DNA of 64,000 nucleotides from Dehalococcoidia bacterium (GCA_025060295.1 JANXCH010000006.1:69257-133256); one strand, 5' to 3'. Shown: positions 1 through 8,067, counted from the first letter of the stretch. A program made the numbers and translations. Notes: generated by a model not told the origin, from the sequence alone.

Positions 1-140
1 TGCATCTGGGGAATCAGTTCGTGGGGGTAGATGGCCTCGTGCTCGTACTTGTCGGCGAGGGGGATGACCTCTTTCTCCACCCACTCCCGCACTGTGCTGA
101 CGATTTGGCGGCGGGCCTCCTCTTTGGTCACCTGGGCCAT
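1..140 (-). CDS. Acyl-CoA dehydrogenase family protein, N-terminal fragment (runs off the window)
   Basis: Only the first 46 codons are present; the rest lies beyond the left edge. The start is the ATG read from 140 down, preceded by a strong AGGAGG site seven bases upstream. The visible residues (VREWVEKEVIPLADKYEHE) match the N-terminal helix typical of acyl-CoA dehydrogenases, flavoenzymes that oxidise acyl-CoA thioesters. It lies 11 bp downstream of argG on the same strand, so the two are probably co-transcribed although no metabolic link is obvious. The family call rests on a short stretch, so substrate cannot be stated. Confidence 0.6.
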   Translation of the reverse strand, partial: MAQVTKEEARRQIVSTVREWVEKEVIPLADKYEHEAIYPHELIPQM

Positions 141-151
141 CACACACCTCC

Positions 152-1393
152 TCACATCTGGGGCGGTTTTTTGCCCCTCACAGGCGCAGCTTGGGTCTTG
201 GCGATGCCTTGTACCTCAGCCTGGGTACGCACGGGCAGGCCGTACACCCGAATGAAGCCCACCGAGGCGCGATGGTCAAAGGCGTCTTTGCGCCCGTAGG
301 TGGCCAGGTCGTGGCGGTAGAGGGAGTAGGGGGATTTGCGCCCCACTACCTGGGCAGTGCCTTTGAATAGACGCAGGCGCACCGTGCCCGTAACGAAGCG
401 TTGGGTGCTGTCCACATAGGCGTCCAGGTCTTGGCGGTGGGCGGTGAACCACAGGCCGTTGTAGACCAGGTCGGCATATTGCTGGGCTACGATGTCCTTG
501 AAGCGCACCTGCTCCTTGGAGAGGGTGGCGGTCTCCAGGGCGCGGTGGGCGGTGTGCAGGACGACCGCTGCGGGAGCCTCATACACCTCCCGGGATTTGA
601 TGCCCACCAGACGGTTCTCCAGGTGGTCAATGCGCCCGACGCCGTGCTCGCCCGCCAGGCGGTTGAGGTGCTCCACCAGGGCCACTGGCCCCAGGCTCTC
701 CCCATTGATGGCGACGGGGATGCCCTGCTGAAACTCGATCTCCACATAGAGGGGAGTATCAGGGGCTTGGGAGGGGTGCTTCGTCCAGGCGAAGGCGTCC
801 TCGGGGGGCTCGTCCCAGGGGTCCTCCAGGTCTTCGCCCTCAATGGCACGGCCGAAGAGGTTCTCGTCCACGCTGTAGACCCGCCCCTTCTGCTCGGGGA
901 TGGGGATGCCCCGGGCGCGGGCGTATTCCTTCTCCTCGTCGCGGGTCATGCCCCACTCCCGCACGGGGGCGATGACCTCCAGGTGGGGTGCCAGGGCCAT
1001 GACGCTCACATCAAAGCGCACCTGGTCGTTGCCCTTGCCTGTGCACCCGTGGGCAACGGCGTCGGCCCCCTCCCGCAGGGCCACCTCGACCAGATGTTTG
1101 GCAATGAGGGGGCGTCCCAGAGCGGTGGTGAGGGGATAGACGCCCTCGTACACGGCGCCGGCCTTCAGGGCGCGCCACACATACTCCCGGATAAACTCCT
1201 CACGGGCATCCACCACCAGGGCCTTGGAGGCGCCCGTCTTCAAGGCCTTTTGGCGGATGGCGTCTAGGTCGCGCCCCTGGCCCAGGTCCAGGGTCAGGGC
1301 GATGACCTCCGCCTGATACTTCTCCTTCATCCAGGGGATGGCCACCGAGGTGTCCAACCCCCCGCTGTAGGCTAGGACGATGCGCTTGGGCAT
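152..1393 (-). CDS. argG: Argininosuccinate synthase
   Basis: Joins citrulline and aspartate with ATP to give argininosuccinate, the penultimate step of arginine synthesis in the cytoplasm. The 413-residue length is normal for the family. The N-terminal PP-loop ATP-pyrophosphatase motif SGGLDTS is at residues 10-16, and the conserved HGCTGKGNDQVRF block follows near residue 114. The ATG is preceded by AGGAGG-like GGAGGTC. It is the last arginine gene of the minus-strand cluster, separated from argD by the decayed 1406-2700 patch. argC, argF and argH are not in this window. Confidence 0.97.
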   Translation of the reverse strand: MPKRIVLAYSGGLDTSVAIPWMKEKYQAEVIALTLDLGQGRDLDAIRQKALKTGASKALVVDAREEFIREYVWRALKAGAVYEGVYPLTTALGRPLIAKHLVEVALREGADAVAHGCTGKGNDQVRFDVSVMALAPHLEVIAPVREWGMTRDEEKEYARARGIPIPEQKGRVYSVDENLFGRAIEGEDLEDPWDEPPEDAFAWTKHPSQAPDTPLYVEIEFQQGIPVAINGESLGPVALVEHLNRLAGEHGVGRIDHLENRLVGIKSREVYEAPAAVVLHTAHRALETATLSKEQVRFKDIVAQQYADLVYNGLWFTAHRQDLDAYVDSTQRFVTGTVRLRLFKGTAQVVGRKSPYSLYRHDLATYGRKDAFDHRASVGFIRVYGLPVRTQAEVQGIAKTQAAPVRGKKPPQM

Positions 1394-1405
1394 GGGGAGA
1401 CCTCC

Positions 1406-1762
1406 TTACTGGTTTACGGGCACGCCCAGGGTTGTCAAAAGGGGTATCGCTTCCAGCATATCACGCCGTACTAGGTCTAAATACAGCGCTAAAGCCCCAT
1501 CAGGGGAGCGTTGCTCCCAGTAGGAGAAGTTAATGGATGCGCACAGGGAGGCGAAGGACGACAATGCGGGGTTATGGCGCGCCCCCAGGTGCAGCGAGAC
1601 GGACAGGTCGTGCTTAGGGCACAGGCCCCAGCCTCTAGCCCGGAGAAACCCTTTCAGAGCTTTTTCCCACGGCTTGTTGGAGGGGGAAACCCGTTTCCTC
1701 AGGCGTCGCGCCCCCTCTAAGAGCCCTTGGGCAACCCTCCAGTCGCTCAGCGCTTTCGTCAA
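1406..1762 (-). CDS. HEPN-domain-like protein, probably part of a decayed nucleotidyltransferase/HEPN pair
   Basis: This 118-codon frame opens with TTG directly after an in-frame TGA, so it has no upstream extension and no good ribosome site. The middle (EKALKGFLRARG then KHDLSV) resembles the helical core of HEPN proteins, which pair with MNT-type minimal nucleotidyltransferases in toxin-antitoxin modules. The usual HEPN R-x4-6-H ribonuclease motif is not evident. The frame overlaps the nucleotidyltransferase remnant by about 130 bp, which is unusual for intact MNT/HEPN pairs and suggests a frameshifted or degraded module. Function is uncertain. Confidence 0.4.
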   Translation of the reverse strand: MTKALSDWRVAQGLLEGARRLRKRVSPSNKPWEKALKGFLRARGWGLCPKHDLSVSLHLGARHNPALSSFASLCASINFSYWEQRSPDGALALYLDLVRRDMLEAIPLLTTLGVPVNQ

Positions 1763-2111
1763 TCACCTCGGCCACCGAGACCTCTCCCGGCGCATACAGG
1801 GTTTTCCCATAAGTAAGAATGTTGCGAATAAACGGGTCGCCGCTTTGCTGGCGCTTCTCTAGTTCCCGTGGGGTAAGTACCATCACCTCCACTTGGATGC
1901 GTCGGGTCGGGTCAAGGAGACGGGATTCCACCTTCTTCCTGCGTGCATCCGCCTCTAGGGGGGTGTCTTTGATGACCAGAAGTTCTAGGGCACTGTCGCG
2001 GTCGGGCTGGCCTTGGGCGTAGGCACCGGAGGGGATGATGCGTCGGGGCTGATAGCCGCCCTCAAGCCGACAGAGGATGCCCTTTAAGTCCTTAGGGCTT
2101 GTTGGGGGTGA
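1635..2111 (-). pseudogene. Nucleotidyltransferase-like (MNT family) remnant
   Basis: An open frame runs from just after a TGA at 2112-2114 down to 1635, but no ATG, GTG or TTG start occurs before the nucleotide-binding region; the first GTG (1931) lies beyond it. The translated order (SGAYAQGQPDRDSALELLVI, then an E-V-x-V strand, then DPFIRNILTYGKTLY) follows the minimal nucleotidyltransferase fold. The family GS..(S)DxDL signature is damaged: GS reads SG and the DxD reads ALE. The missing start, lost catalytic acids and overlap with the HEPN frame together suggest a dead gene. An inactive but expressed homologue is possible. Confidence 0.5.
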
Positions 2112-2700
2112 TCACAACGCAATATATCTCTCCAATTTGCCCAATCGGAAAGAGCACCCCCTTGCCCAGCGCCCCGTCTGCAAGGCCTGCCTCTTTTTCC
2201 ACATCGCGCAGGAAAGCAGGAAGTCTTACTTTGAAATCGTCCTTTTTCCCTGCTAGGCACAGGGCCACCACGCCCCATTGGTTAGGGGAACAAGAGATAT
2301 CGCGGGCATGGCAGAGCGCCTCCAGCAGACTGGGCTTCCTTCGCTCCCAACGCCACTCCCATTCTTTGGTTAGGAAGCCCACCTTCAGTTCCAGGTAGTA
2401 CTGTTGGTCACCAACAGCGAGGTAGATATCACAGCGTTTCCCAGTATGCGATTGCTGTTTTTCTTCCTTTTATTGCTCCCCCTCTTGTTCTTTCCCCTTT
2501 TGTTCTTTCCCCTTTTGTTCTTCCCCCTCTAGTTTCTCCACTTCCACTGCAAGCCCCTGCCCGTGCAGGGCGGCCGCCAGTTCCCACTTCAGCCACCCCT
2601 CAAAGCCCTTTTGCTGTGTGAGGGCAAAGGTCAAGATGTCCTGTCGCTTTGTGCAGATGTCTCGGAGGACGTCTTGAATGCGTTGACATAACTGGGACAT
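2092..2700 (-). pseudogene. PD-(D/E)XK nuclease-like protein interrupted by an in-frame TAA
   Basis: Reading from ATG at 2700, the frame stops at TAA (2470-2472) after 76 codons, yet the same frame continues open to TAA at 2092, giving about 202 residues in all. The N-terminal half has FEGWLKWELAAAL, and the second half has RCDIYLAVGDQQYYLELKV. This D-(x)n-ELK arrangement is that of PD-(D/E)XK nuclease folds, as in DUF4420- or Mrr-like proteins. The stop sits in a degenerate 15-bp repeat coding for a Lys/Glu/Gln-rich linker. The gene begins 5 bp after argD. Either one gene with a nonsense mutation or a natural split is possible; I favour decay. Confidence 0.5.
2476..2535 (-). repeat. 15-bp tandem repeat coding a Glu-Gln-Lys-Gly-Lys linker
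   Basis: Two perfect 15-bp units (2491-2505 and 2506-2520) are flanked by degenerate copies at 2476-2490 and 2521-2535. In the minus-strand reading they encode EQKGK repeats. The unit is a multiple of three, so copy changes would not shift frame, but the in-frame TAA of the nuclease-like gene lies right at the edge (2470-2472). Confidence 0.85.
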
Positions 2701-2705
2701 AACCG

Positions 2706-3908
2706 TTACCCCTTTACCTGTTGTAATGCCCGCACCAGGCCCCGCTCAAAGCGGGCCACCCCCTCGTCCACCTCCGAGGCGGTCAGGATGAGGGGGGGCA
2801 TGAAACGGATGGCGGTGGGGCGCACGGGGTTGAGCAGGATGCCCTCCTCGTTGCAGGCACCCACCACCTGCGGTGCGATGGGATTGTGAAACTCCACCGC
2901 CACCAGCAGGCCCACCCCACGCACCTCTTTGATGACCCCCTCGTGACGCGCCTTGACCTGCTCTAAGGCGTTCTTCAGGCGCTGGCCCATGCGTGCAGCA
3001 TTCTCGTAGATGCGCTCCTCCAGGAGGGTCTTGAGGGTGGCGTAGCCGGCGGCGCAGGCCAAGGGGTTGCCCCCGAAGGTGGAGCCGTGGTCGCCGGGCT
3101 GAAACAGGTTGCACCGCTCGGTGCACAGGAACGCCCCGATGGGCACACCATTCCCCAAACCTTTGGCCAGGGCGAGAATGTCGGGCTGGACGCCGTAATA
3201 CTGGAAGCCGAACACGGTGCCGAGGCGTCCCATGCCCGTCTGCACCTCGTCAAAGATGAGCACCAGGTCGTTGCGGTCGCACCAATCCCGCACCCCTTTG
3301 AGGTAGGTGGGGTCGGCGGGGATGACGCCCCCCTCCCCCTGCACCGGCTCCAGGAGCACCCCCACTGTGCGGTCGGTGGTGGCGCGCTTGAGGGCCTCCA
3401 GGTTGTTGAAGGGCACCTGCACAAAGCCGGGCGTCAGAGGGGTGAAGGGGTCGCTGTAGTGGGGGTTGCCGGTGGCGGTAACGGCGGTGAGGGTGCGCCC
3501 GTGGAAGGCGTTCTGGGCGGTAATGATTTCGTAGGCGCCGTTCTTTTTGACCTTTCCGTACTTGCGGGCCAGTTTGATGGAGCCTTCTATGGCCTCGGCC
3601 CCGCTGTTACAGAAGAACACCTTGCTCAGGCCGCTGGCCTCCACCAGCAGGCGCGCCAACTGCAGTTGGGGGAGGGTGTAGAACTGGTTGGAGGTCTGGA
3701 AGAGGGTGGCGGCCTGCTCCTGCACCGCCTTCACCACAGCGGGGTGGCAATGGCCCAGGTTGTTGACGGCCCAGCCCGCCGTGAAGTCCAGGTACTCTTT
3801 GCCGTTCACATCCCACACCCGCGTCCCCAGCCCGCGCACGATGACCACCGGCTGGCGGCGAGCGCAAAACATGTAGTATTGCTTCTCCAGAGCGATCCAG
3901 TCGGTCAT
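2706..3908 (-). CDS. argD: Acetylornithine aminotransferase (class III PLP aminotransferase)
   Basis: Transfers an amino group from glutamate to N-acetylglutamate semialdehyde, giving N-acetylornithine. The 400-residue protein shows the class III hallmarks: NSGAEAIEG at 101-109, FDEVQTGMGR at 219-228 and the PLP lysine K249 in LALAKGLGNG, followed by HGSTFGGNPLA. It lies 19 bp downstream of argB in the same operon, which supports argD over the related ornithine or GABA aminotransferases. The arginine operon is interrupted immediately downstream by the decayed 1406-2700 patch. Confidence 0.93.
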   Translation of the reverse strand: MTDWIALEKQYYMFCARRQPVVIVRGLGTRVWDVNGKEYLDFTAGWAVNNLGHCHPAVVKAVQEQAATLFQTSNQFYTLPQLQLARLLVEASGLSKVFFCNSGAEAIEGSIKLARKYGKVKKNGAYEIITAQNAFHGRTLTAVTATGNPHYSDPFTPLTPGFVQVPFNNLEALKRATTDRTVGVLLEPVQGEGGVIPADPTYLKGVRDWCDRNDLVLIFDEVQTGMGRLGTVFGFQYYGVQPDILALAKGLGNGVPIGAFLCTERCNLFQPGDHGSTFGGNPLACAAGYATLKTLLEERIYENAARMGQRLKNALEQVKARHEGVIKEVRGVGLLVAVEFHNPIAPQVVGACNEEGILLNPVRPTAIRFMPPLILTASEVDEGVARFERGLVRALQQVKG

Positions 3909-3927
3909 CTCTGCCTCCGTGCGTGTG

Positions 3928-4722
3928 TTAGCCGATCAGGGTGCCTAAGGATGCTCCGTGCACCACCTCCACAAGGGTATGGGGCCGTCGGCCGTCGGCG
4001 ATGACGGCCTTGGGGATTGTGGCCAGGGCGTCCAGGCACGCTTCTATCTTGGGAATCATCCCCCCGGCCACCACACCGCTCTCCATAAGGGCACGCGCCT
4101 GTTGAGGTAGCAGACGCGGCAGAAGGCGTTTGGCCCCGTCCAAAACGCCCTCCACATCCGTTAGGAACACCAGCAGGCGGGCGTGAAGGGCTTTGGCCAA
4201 GGCTCCCGCCGCCGTATCGCCGTTGATGTTCAGGAGAAGGCCATCGCACCCACCGTCGGCCCTCACACCGATCCCGATGGGGGCCACCACAGGCAGGTAC
4301 CCTTGCTGGAGGGCACCCAGCACCGGTGCGGGATTCACCGCCACAACTTTCCCCACCAGGCCCAGTTCAGGATCCGCCTGTTGGGCCTGCAGAAGAAGCC
4401 CGTCTGCCCCACTGAGGCCCAGGGTTTGGACACCCTTGGCCTGCAGGGCGGCCACAATCTGTTTGTTCACCAGGCCCGCCAGCACAGCCACCACCACCTC
4501 CAAGGTCGGGGGGTCAGTTACCCGCAGGCCCCGGATGAAGCGGGGCATAGCGCCGGAGCGCTGCATCCATTGGGAGATGACCACGCCCCCGCCGTGCACC
4601 ACCACCAAGGGGATACCCTGCTGGAACAAGGTGGCGATGTCGTCTAGGGAGGTGTCGGTGGTGGCCAGGGCGGCCCCGCCGATCTTCACCACCACGGGGC
4701 GCAGGGCTCCGGCACTGCTCAC
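3928..4722 (-). CDS. argB: Acetylglutamate kinase
   Basis: Phosphorylates N-acetylglutamate, the second step of arginine synthesis. I place the start at the GTG at 4722, which overlaps the stop of the upstream acetyltransferase in a GTGA arrangement and gives 264 residues; the longer ATG at 4770 would overlap the neighbour by 52 bp. Amino acid kinase motifs are KIGG at 13-16, VHGGG at 42-46 and GGMIPKI near the C-terminal third. Overlap implies translational coupling with the GNAT gene. Confidence 0.93.
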   Translation of the reverse strand: MSSAGALRPVVVKIGGAALATTDTSLDDIATLFQQGIPLVVVHGGGVVISQWMQRSGAMPRFIRGLRVTDPPTLEVVVAVLAGLVNKQIVAALQAKGVQTLGLSGADGLLLQAQQADPELGLVGKVVAVNPAPVLGALQQGYLPVVAPIGIGVRADGGCDGLLLNINGDTAAGALAKALHARLLVFLTDVEGVLDGAKRLLPRLLPQQARALMESGVVAGGMIPKIEACLDALATIPKAVIADGRRPHTLVEVVHGASLGTLIG

Positions 4723-5264
4723 TCCTGGTCCCCCGCCACGTCCAGTTCCATGGCGATGATATCCCGCCACTGGCCGTCGAGCATGCCGTGGTGCTTATAG
4801 ATGCCGACGGTGCGAAAGCCCATCTTGCGATACAGGCGGAGGGCGCGGGTGTTAGAGGGGAAAGCGTAGAGGACGACCTTGTGCACACCCACTTGGGCTG
4901 CCCGCTTCAGAAGGGCGTCCAGGAGAAGGCTCCCCACCCCCTTCCCACGCCACTCACGCCGCACATAAATGGACAGTTCTTTCACGCCGTCGTAGCACCG
5001 GCGGGGTTTGTAACGCGACAAGGAGGCCCAACCCACCACCATACCGTCCACCTCAGCCACCAAGATGGGTTCCGTCGGCCCATGATCGCGGAACCAGGCC
5101 AAACGCTCCTCCACAGGATGGGGTTCCCCCTCTAAAGTGGCGATGCGGTCCTCTATCCCTTGGTTGTAAATCTCGGTAATGGCGGGCACATCCCCCTCAA
5201 AAGCGGGGCGCACTGTGATAGAGACGAAATGCTGGGAAGGAATAATCTGTTGCTGTGTGGCCAT
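4719..5264 (-). CDS. GNAT-family N-acetyltransferase, phosphinothricin-acetyltransferase-like
   Basis: A 181-residue acetyltransferase starting at ATG 5264 behind GGGAGG. The opening (VRPAFEGDVPAITEIYNQGIEDRIATLE) and the acetyl-CoA loop REWRGKGVGSLLLDAL followed by NTRALRLYRKMGF fit the bar/pat branch of GNATs, which acetylate amino groups of glutamate analogues. It sits between argJ and argB and its stop overlaps the argB GTG. Its substrate could be an arginine-pathway intermediate or a toxic amino acid. It does not look like the ArgA N-acetylglutamate synthase, and ArgJ can already supply acetylglutamate. Confidence 0.8.
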   Translation of the reverse strand: MATQQQIIPSQHFVSITVRPAFEGDVPAITEIYNQGIEDRIATLEGEPHPVEERLAWFRDHGPTEPILVAEVDGMVVGWASLSRYKPRRCYDGVKELSIYVRREWRGKGVGSLLLDALLKRAAQVGVHKVVLYAFPSNTRALRLYRKMGFRTVGIYKHHGMLDGQWRDIIAMELDVAGDQE

Positions 5265-5365
5265 GCCTGTGCCTCCCCTTCCAAGGATGCGATCGCTGTC
5301 AGGAAGGGGCGTCGCCAGCGCCGGCGAAGCAAGTATCCGGGAGTAATGGGCATGGGTGCACACCC

Positions 5366-6583
5366 TTATGTGGTGTAGGCGCTGTTGAGGGTAACATAGG
5401 CTTCGCTTAAGTCCGAACCCCAGGCGGTGGCCTGAGCATTCCCTAGCCCCAGGCGCACCCGAAAACGCACCTCAGGGGCCTTCATGCTGGCAGCAAGGGC
5501 CTCCTTGAAGTAGGGGATGGGCACACCCCCCTCCATCACACAGATGCCGTTGATGTAAAGGGCGACCTTACTCTCGTCCACCTGGGCACCGCTCTTGCCG
5601 ATGGCCATCATCACCCGCCCCCAGTTGGGGTCGCCCCCGTAGACAGCTGTCTTCACCAGGTTGGAGGAGACGATGGCGCGGGCTGCCAGGCGGGCGTCCT
5701 GCAGTGTTGAGGCCTCCTCTACCGTCGCCTCGATCAGTTTGGTGGCACCTTCGGCGTACCGCACCATGTCCTTCGCCAAGGTCGTGCATACCTGGGTAAG
5801 GGCCTGTTGGAAGGTCTCGGCTTCGGGGGAGTGGGGACGCAGGGGGGGAGCACCCGCAGCCCCGTTGGCCAAAAGGAGCACCGTGTCGTTGGTGCTCTGG
5901 TCGTTGTCCACATCCACCATGTTGAAGGAGGCATCTACCGCCTCTTTCAGAAGGGTGCGCAGGAGCGGGGGGTCAATGGTGGCGTCGGTGGTCAGGAAAG
6001 CCAGCATGGTGGCCATCTGGGGGTGAATCATCCCCGCCCCTTTGACACACCCGCCGATGTGCACCCGCTTGCCCCCAAGAGTCAACCCTATCGCCACCTC
6101 TTTGGGACGGCTATCGGTGGTAAGGATGGCGCGGGCGAAGGCGTGGCCCCCCTCGCGGGAGAGGCTAATCTTGGGAATGGCTTCCCGAATCAGCCCCATG
6201 GGGAGTTCCACACCGATAATGCCTGTGGAGCAAATCAGCACCTCCTCTGGGGGGATGGCCAGTTTGCGTCCCACCAGGGCGGTGGTCTCCAAGGCGTCCT
6301 TGACCCCCTGCTCGCCTACACAGCAGTTAGCGCATCCGCTGTTGACCACCACCGCCCGGGCGATGCCCCGACTGATATGGCGCTGACACACCCGCACCGA
6401 GCCGGAGACGATGGTGTTGGTCGTAAAGGTGCCGGCGGCGCTGGCGGGGCGCTCCGACACCAAAAGGCCCAGGTCTAACTTATCTTCCCCATAGGTCTTG
6501 ATGCCGGCATACACAGCGCCCGCCAGGAAGCCCAAAGGCGTGGTAACACTCCCATTGGCGATGACCTCAAACTCCAGGGCCAT
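5366..6583 (-). CDS. argJ: Bifunctional glutamate N-acetyltransferase/ornithine acetyltransferase
   Basis: Recycles the acetyl group from N-acetylornithine to glutamate; many ArgJ proteins also use acetyl-CoA. The start is the ATG at 6583 (405 residues) behind GGGAGGGAGC. The precursor self-cleavage site is visible as ATML with the nucleophile T192 after KGAGMIHPQM. Cleavage would give alpha and beta chains. The start codon lies inside the last 17 bp of the DUF1385 gene, so translation is probably coupled. Whether it is mono- or bifunctional cannot be read from sequence alone. Confidence 0.95.
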   Translation of the reverse strand: MALEFEVIANGSVTTPLGFLAGAVYAGIKTYGEDKLDLGLLVSERPASAAGTFTTNTIVSGSVRVCQRHISRGIARAVVVNSGCANCCVGEQGVKDALETTALVGRKLAIPPEEVLICSTGIIGVELPMGLIREAIPKISLSREGGHAFARAILTTDSRPKEVAIGLTLGGKRVHIGGCVKGAGMIHPQMATMLAFLTTDATIDPPLLRTLLKEAVDASFNMVDVDNDQSTNDTVLLLANGAAGAPPLRPHSPEAETFQQALTQVCTTLAKDMVRYAEGATKLIEATVEEASTLQDARLAARAIVSSNLVKTAVYGGDPNWGRVMMAIGKSGAQVDESKVALYINGICVMEGGVPIPYFKEALAASMKAPEVRFRVRLGLGNAQATAWGSDLSEAYVTLNSAYTT

Positions 6584-7526
6584 GCTCCCTCCCTTGGGTG
6601 TGCTGGGATTGGGCATTGGAGGCTGGGTGCAGTATAGCACGCTCCCCTTCGGGCTGGGGAGCCACCCCATCCGTCTGCAGGGCCAGGCGCAGAGCAGTGA
6701 GGGCCACATCTATCTGCTCCCTGTCCGGAGGGCGGGTGGTGAGGGCCTGGAGGGCCAGGCTGGGAGCCAGCACCCACCGCACCAGGGGGCGATGGGCATG
6801 CCGCCCGCCCCAGCGAATGACTTCGTAGGAGAGGCTGGCAATAAGCGGTACAAACCCCAGGCGCGCCAGCAATCCTTGCCACACGGGTAGGTCACCCAGA
6901 AAGACGAAAACGAGGATGCTGATGACCCCCACCACCAGCAAAAAGGCGGTGCCACAACGGGGATGAGCAGTGGGGAAGCGGGCAACGGCCTCCGGGGTGA
7001 GGGGCTGCCCGTGCTCGTAGGCGTGGATGGCCATATGTTCCGCCCCGTGGTAGGCGAACACCCTCTGGATGTCCCGCATGCGCCCGATGAGCCACAGGTA
7101 GCCCAGGAAGAGCCCCAGCCGAACCAAGCCCTCTGCCAGGTGGGCCAGCACCACGGGCAGGCCTGCGCCGATAAGGGCCTTCCCCCCCACCAAGGGCACC
7201 AGGAGGAAAATGCCCACCGCTATCACGAGAGCCAGCAGAACAGCGCCCCACATTGCCGGGGCTGAAGGGCACTCCTCCTCCCCGCTTGCCACCTGGGCGG
7301 AATAGGAGAGGGCGCGCAGGCCCACAACCAGGGTCTCGGCCAGCACCACAGGCCCCCGCACCAAAGGGTAACGACGCCAGCGGCCCTGAAATAGGGAGGC
7401 TAGGGGCCAGACCTGGGTGGCCAGGCTCCCGTCGGGCCTGCGCACCGCCAGGGCCACCCACCGCTGGCCCCGAATCATGACCCCCTCAATGAGGGCCTGC
7501 CCACCGTAGGCGAAGGGTTGGGACAT
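6567..7526 (-). CDS. DUF1385 family membrane protein
   Basis: A 319-residue integral membrane protein of unknown function. The start is ATG 7526 with GGAGG seven bases upstream. The family signatures GGQALIEGVMIRG (near the N-terminus) and YHGAEHMAIHAYE in the middle are both present, with hydrophobic segments around residues 90-120, 125-150 and 195-225. It directly follows the rpmE terminator, whose T-run touches its ribosome site, and it overlaps argJ. The conserved His/Glu residues suggest a metal site, but no activity is established for the family. Confidence 0.88.
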   Translation of the reverse strand: MSQPFAYGGQALIEGVMIRGQRWVALAVRRPDGSLATQVWPLASLFQGRWRRYPLVRGPVVLAETLVVGLRALSYSAQVASGEEECPSAPAMWGAVLLALVIAVGIFLLVPLVGGKALIGAGLPVVLAHLAEGLVRLGLFLGYLWLIGRMRDIQRVFAYHGAEHMAIHAYEHGQPLTPEAVARFPTAHPRCGTAFLLVVGVISILVFVFLGDLPVWQGLLARLGFVPLIASLSYEVIRWGGRHAHRPLVRWVLAPSLALQALTTRPPDREQIDVALTALRLALQTDGVAPQPEGERAILHPASNAQSQHTQGREHGPGV

Positions 7527-7532
7527 GGGCCT

Positions 7533-7569
7533 CCAAAAAGGCACGGGGGTGAGACCCCTCACCCCCGTG
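7533..7569 (-). terminator. Rho-independent terminator/attenuator after rpmE
   Basis: A perfect 12-bp stem (7542-7553 with 7558-7569) and a 4-base loop is followed on the minus strand by TTTTT at 7533-7538. The T-run runs straight into the GGAGG of the DUF1385 gene, with no room for a promoter between them, so downstream expression must come from read-through or from a promoter inside rpmE. Confidence 0.9.
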
Positions 7570-7583
7570 GCCGGGTTGAGCGC

Positions 7584-7787
7584 CTACTGCAGTTTGAACT
7601 TGCGCTTCAGGCGCTCCACCCGGCCCTCGGTGTCCACAATTCGCTGCTCCCCGGTGAAGAAGGGGTGGCACTTGTGGCACACCTCAATGCGCAGTTCGGG
7701 CTTGGTGGAGCCAGTGGTAAAAGTGTTACCGCAGATGCAGATGACACGCGCCTGGGGATACCACGGGGGGTGGATTTTCGCCTTCAT
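7584..7787 (-). CDS. rpmE: 50S ribosomal protein L31
   Basis: A 67-residue zinc-ribbon ribosomal protein of the large subunit. I use the ATG at 7787 ([10 protein letters not shown]), two bases from the rpmA stop; longer reading frames are not supported. Cysteine pairs CxC(G) and CHKC are kept, so this is the zinc-binding C+ form. The C-terminal HPFFTGEQR is typical. It is the last gene of rplU-rpmA-rpmE and is followed by a terminator. Confidence 0.95.
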   Translation of the reverse strand: MKAKIHPPWYPQARVICICGNTFTTGSTKPELRIEVCHKCHPFFTGEQRIVDTEGRVERLKRKFKLQ

Positions 7788-7788
7788 G

Positions 7789-8049
7789 CTAGCCTTCCAG
7801 GGGGTAGACGCTGACCCGCTTCTTTGTGGGGGAGACGAACTCAAAGGCGACCCGTCCGTCGGCGACGGCGTAGAGAGTGTAATCCCTGCCCAGGCGCACA
7901 TTTACGCCGGGGAGGATACGCGTCCCCCGCTGGCGCACGAGGACAGCGCCCGCCCGCACCACCTGTCCGGCGTATTCTTTCACCCCCAAGCGTTTGCTCT
8001 GACTATCCCGTCCGTTACGGGATGCGCCGCCCGTCTTCTTATGAGCCAT
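7789..8049 (-). CDS. rpmA: 50S ribosomal protein L27
   Basis: An 86-residue large-subunit protein near the peptidyl transferase centre. It begins [16 protein letters not shown], the standard mature N-terminus, so no Firmicutes-type N-terminal extension needs removal. The [15 protein letters not shown] core is present. It follows rplU by 18 bp and precedes rpmE, the common bacterial order apart from rpmE. Confidence 0.97.
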   Translation of the reverse strand: MAHKKTGGASRNGRDSQSKRLGVKEYAGQVVRAGAVLVRQRGTRILPGVNVRLGRDYTLYAVADGRVAFEFVSPTKKRVSVYPLEG

Positions 8050-8067
8050 AGTGGTGCACCTCCCCCT

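Noticed and set aside
2476-2535. CRISPR-like array from the short repeats
   Set aside because: Units are directly abutting 15-bp coding repeats without spacers.
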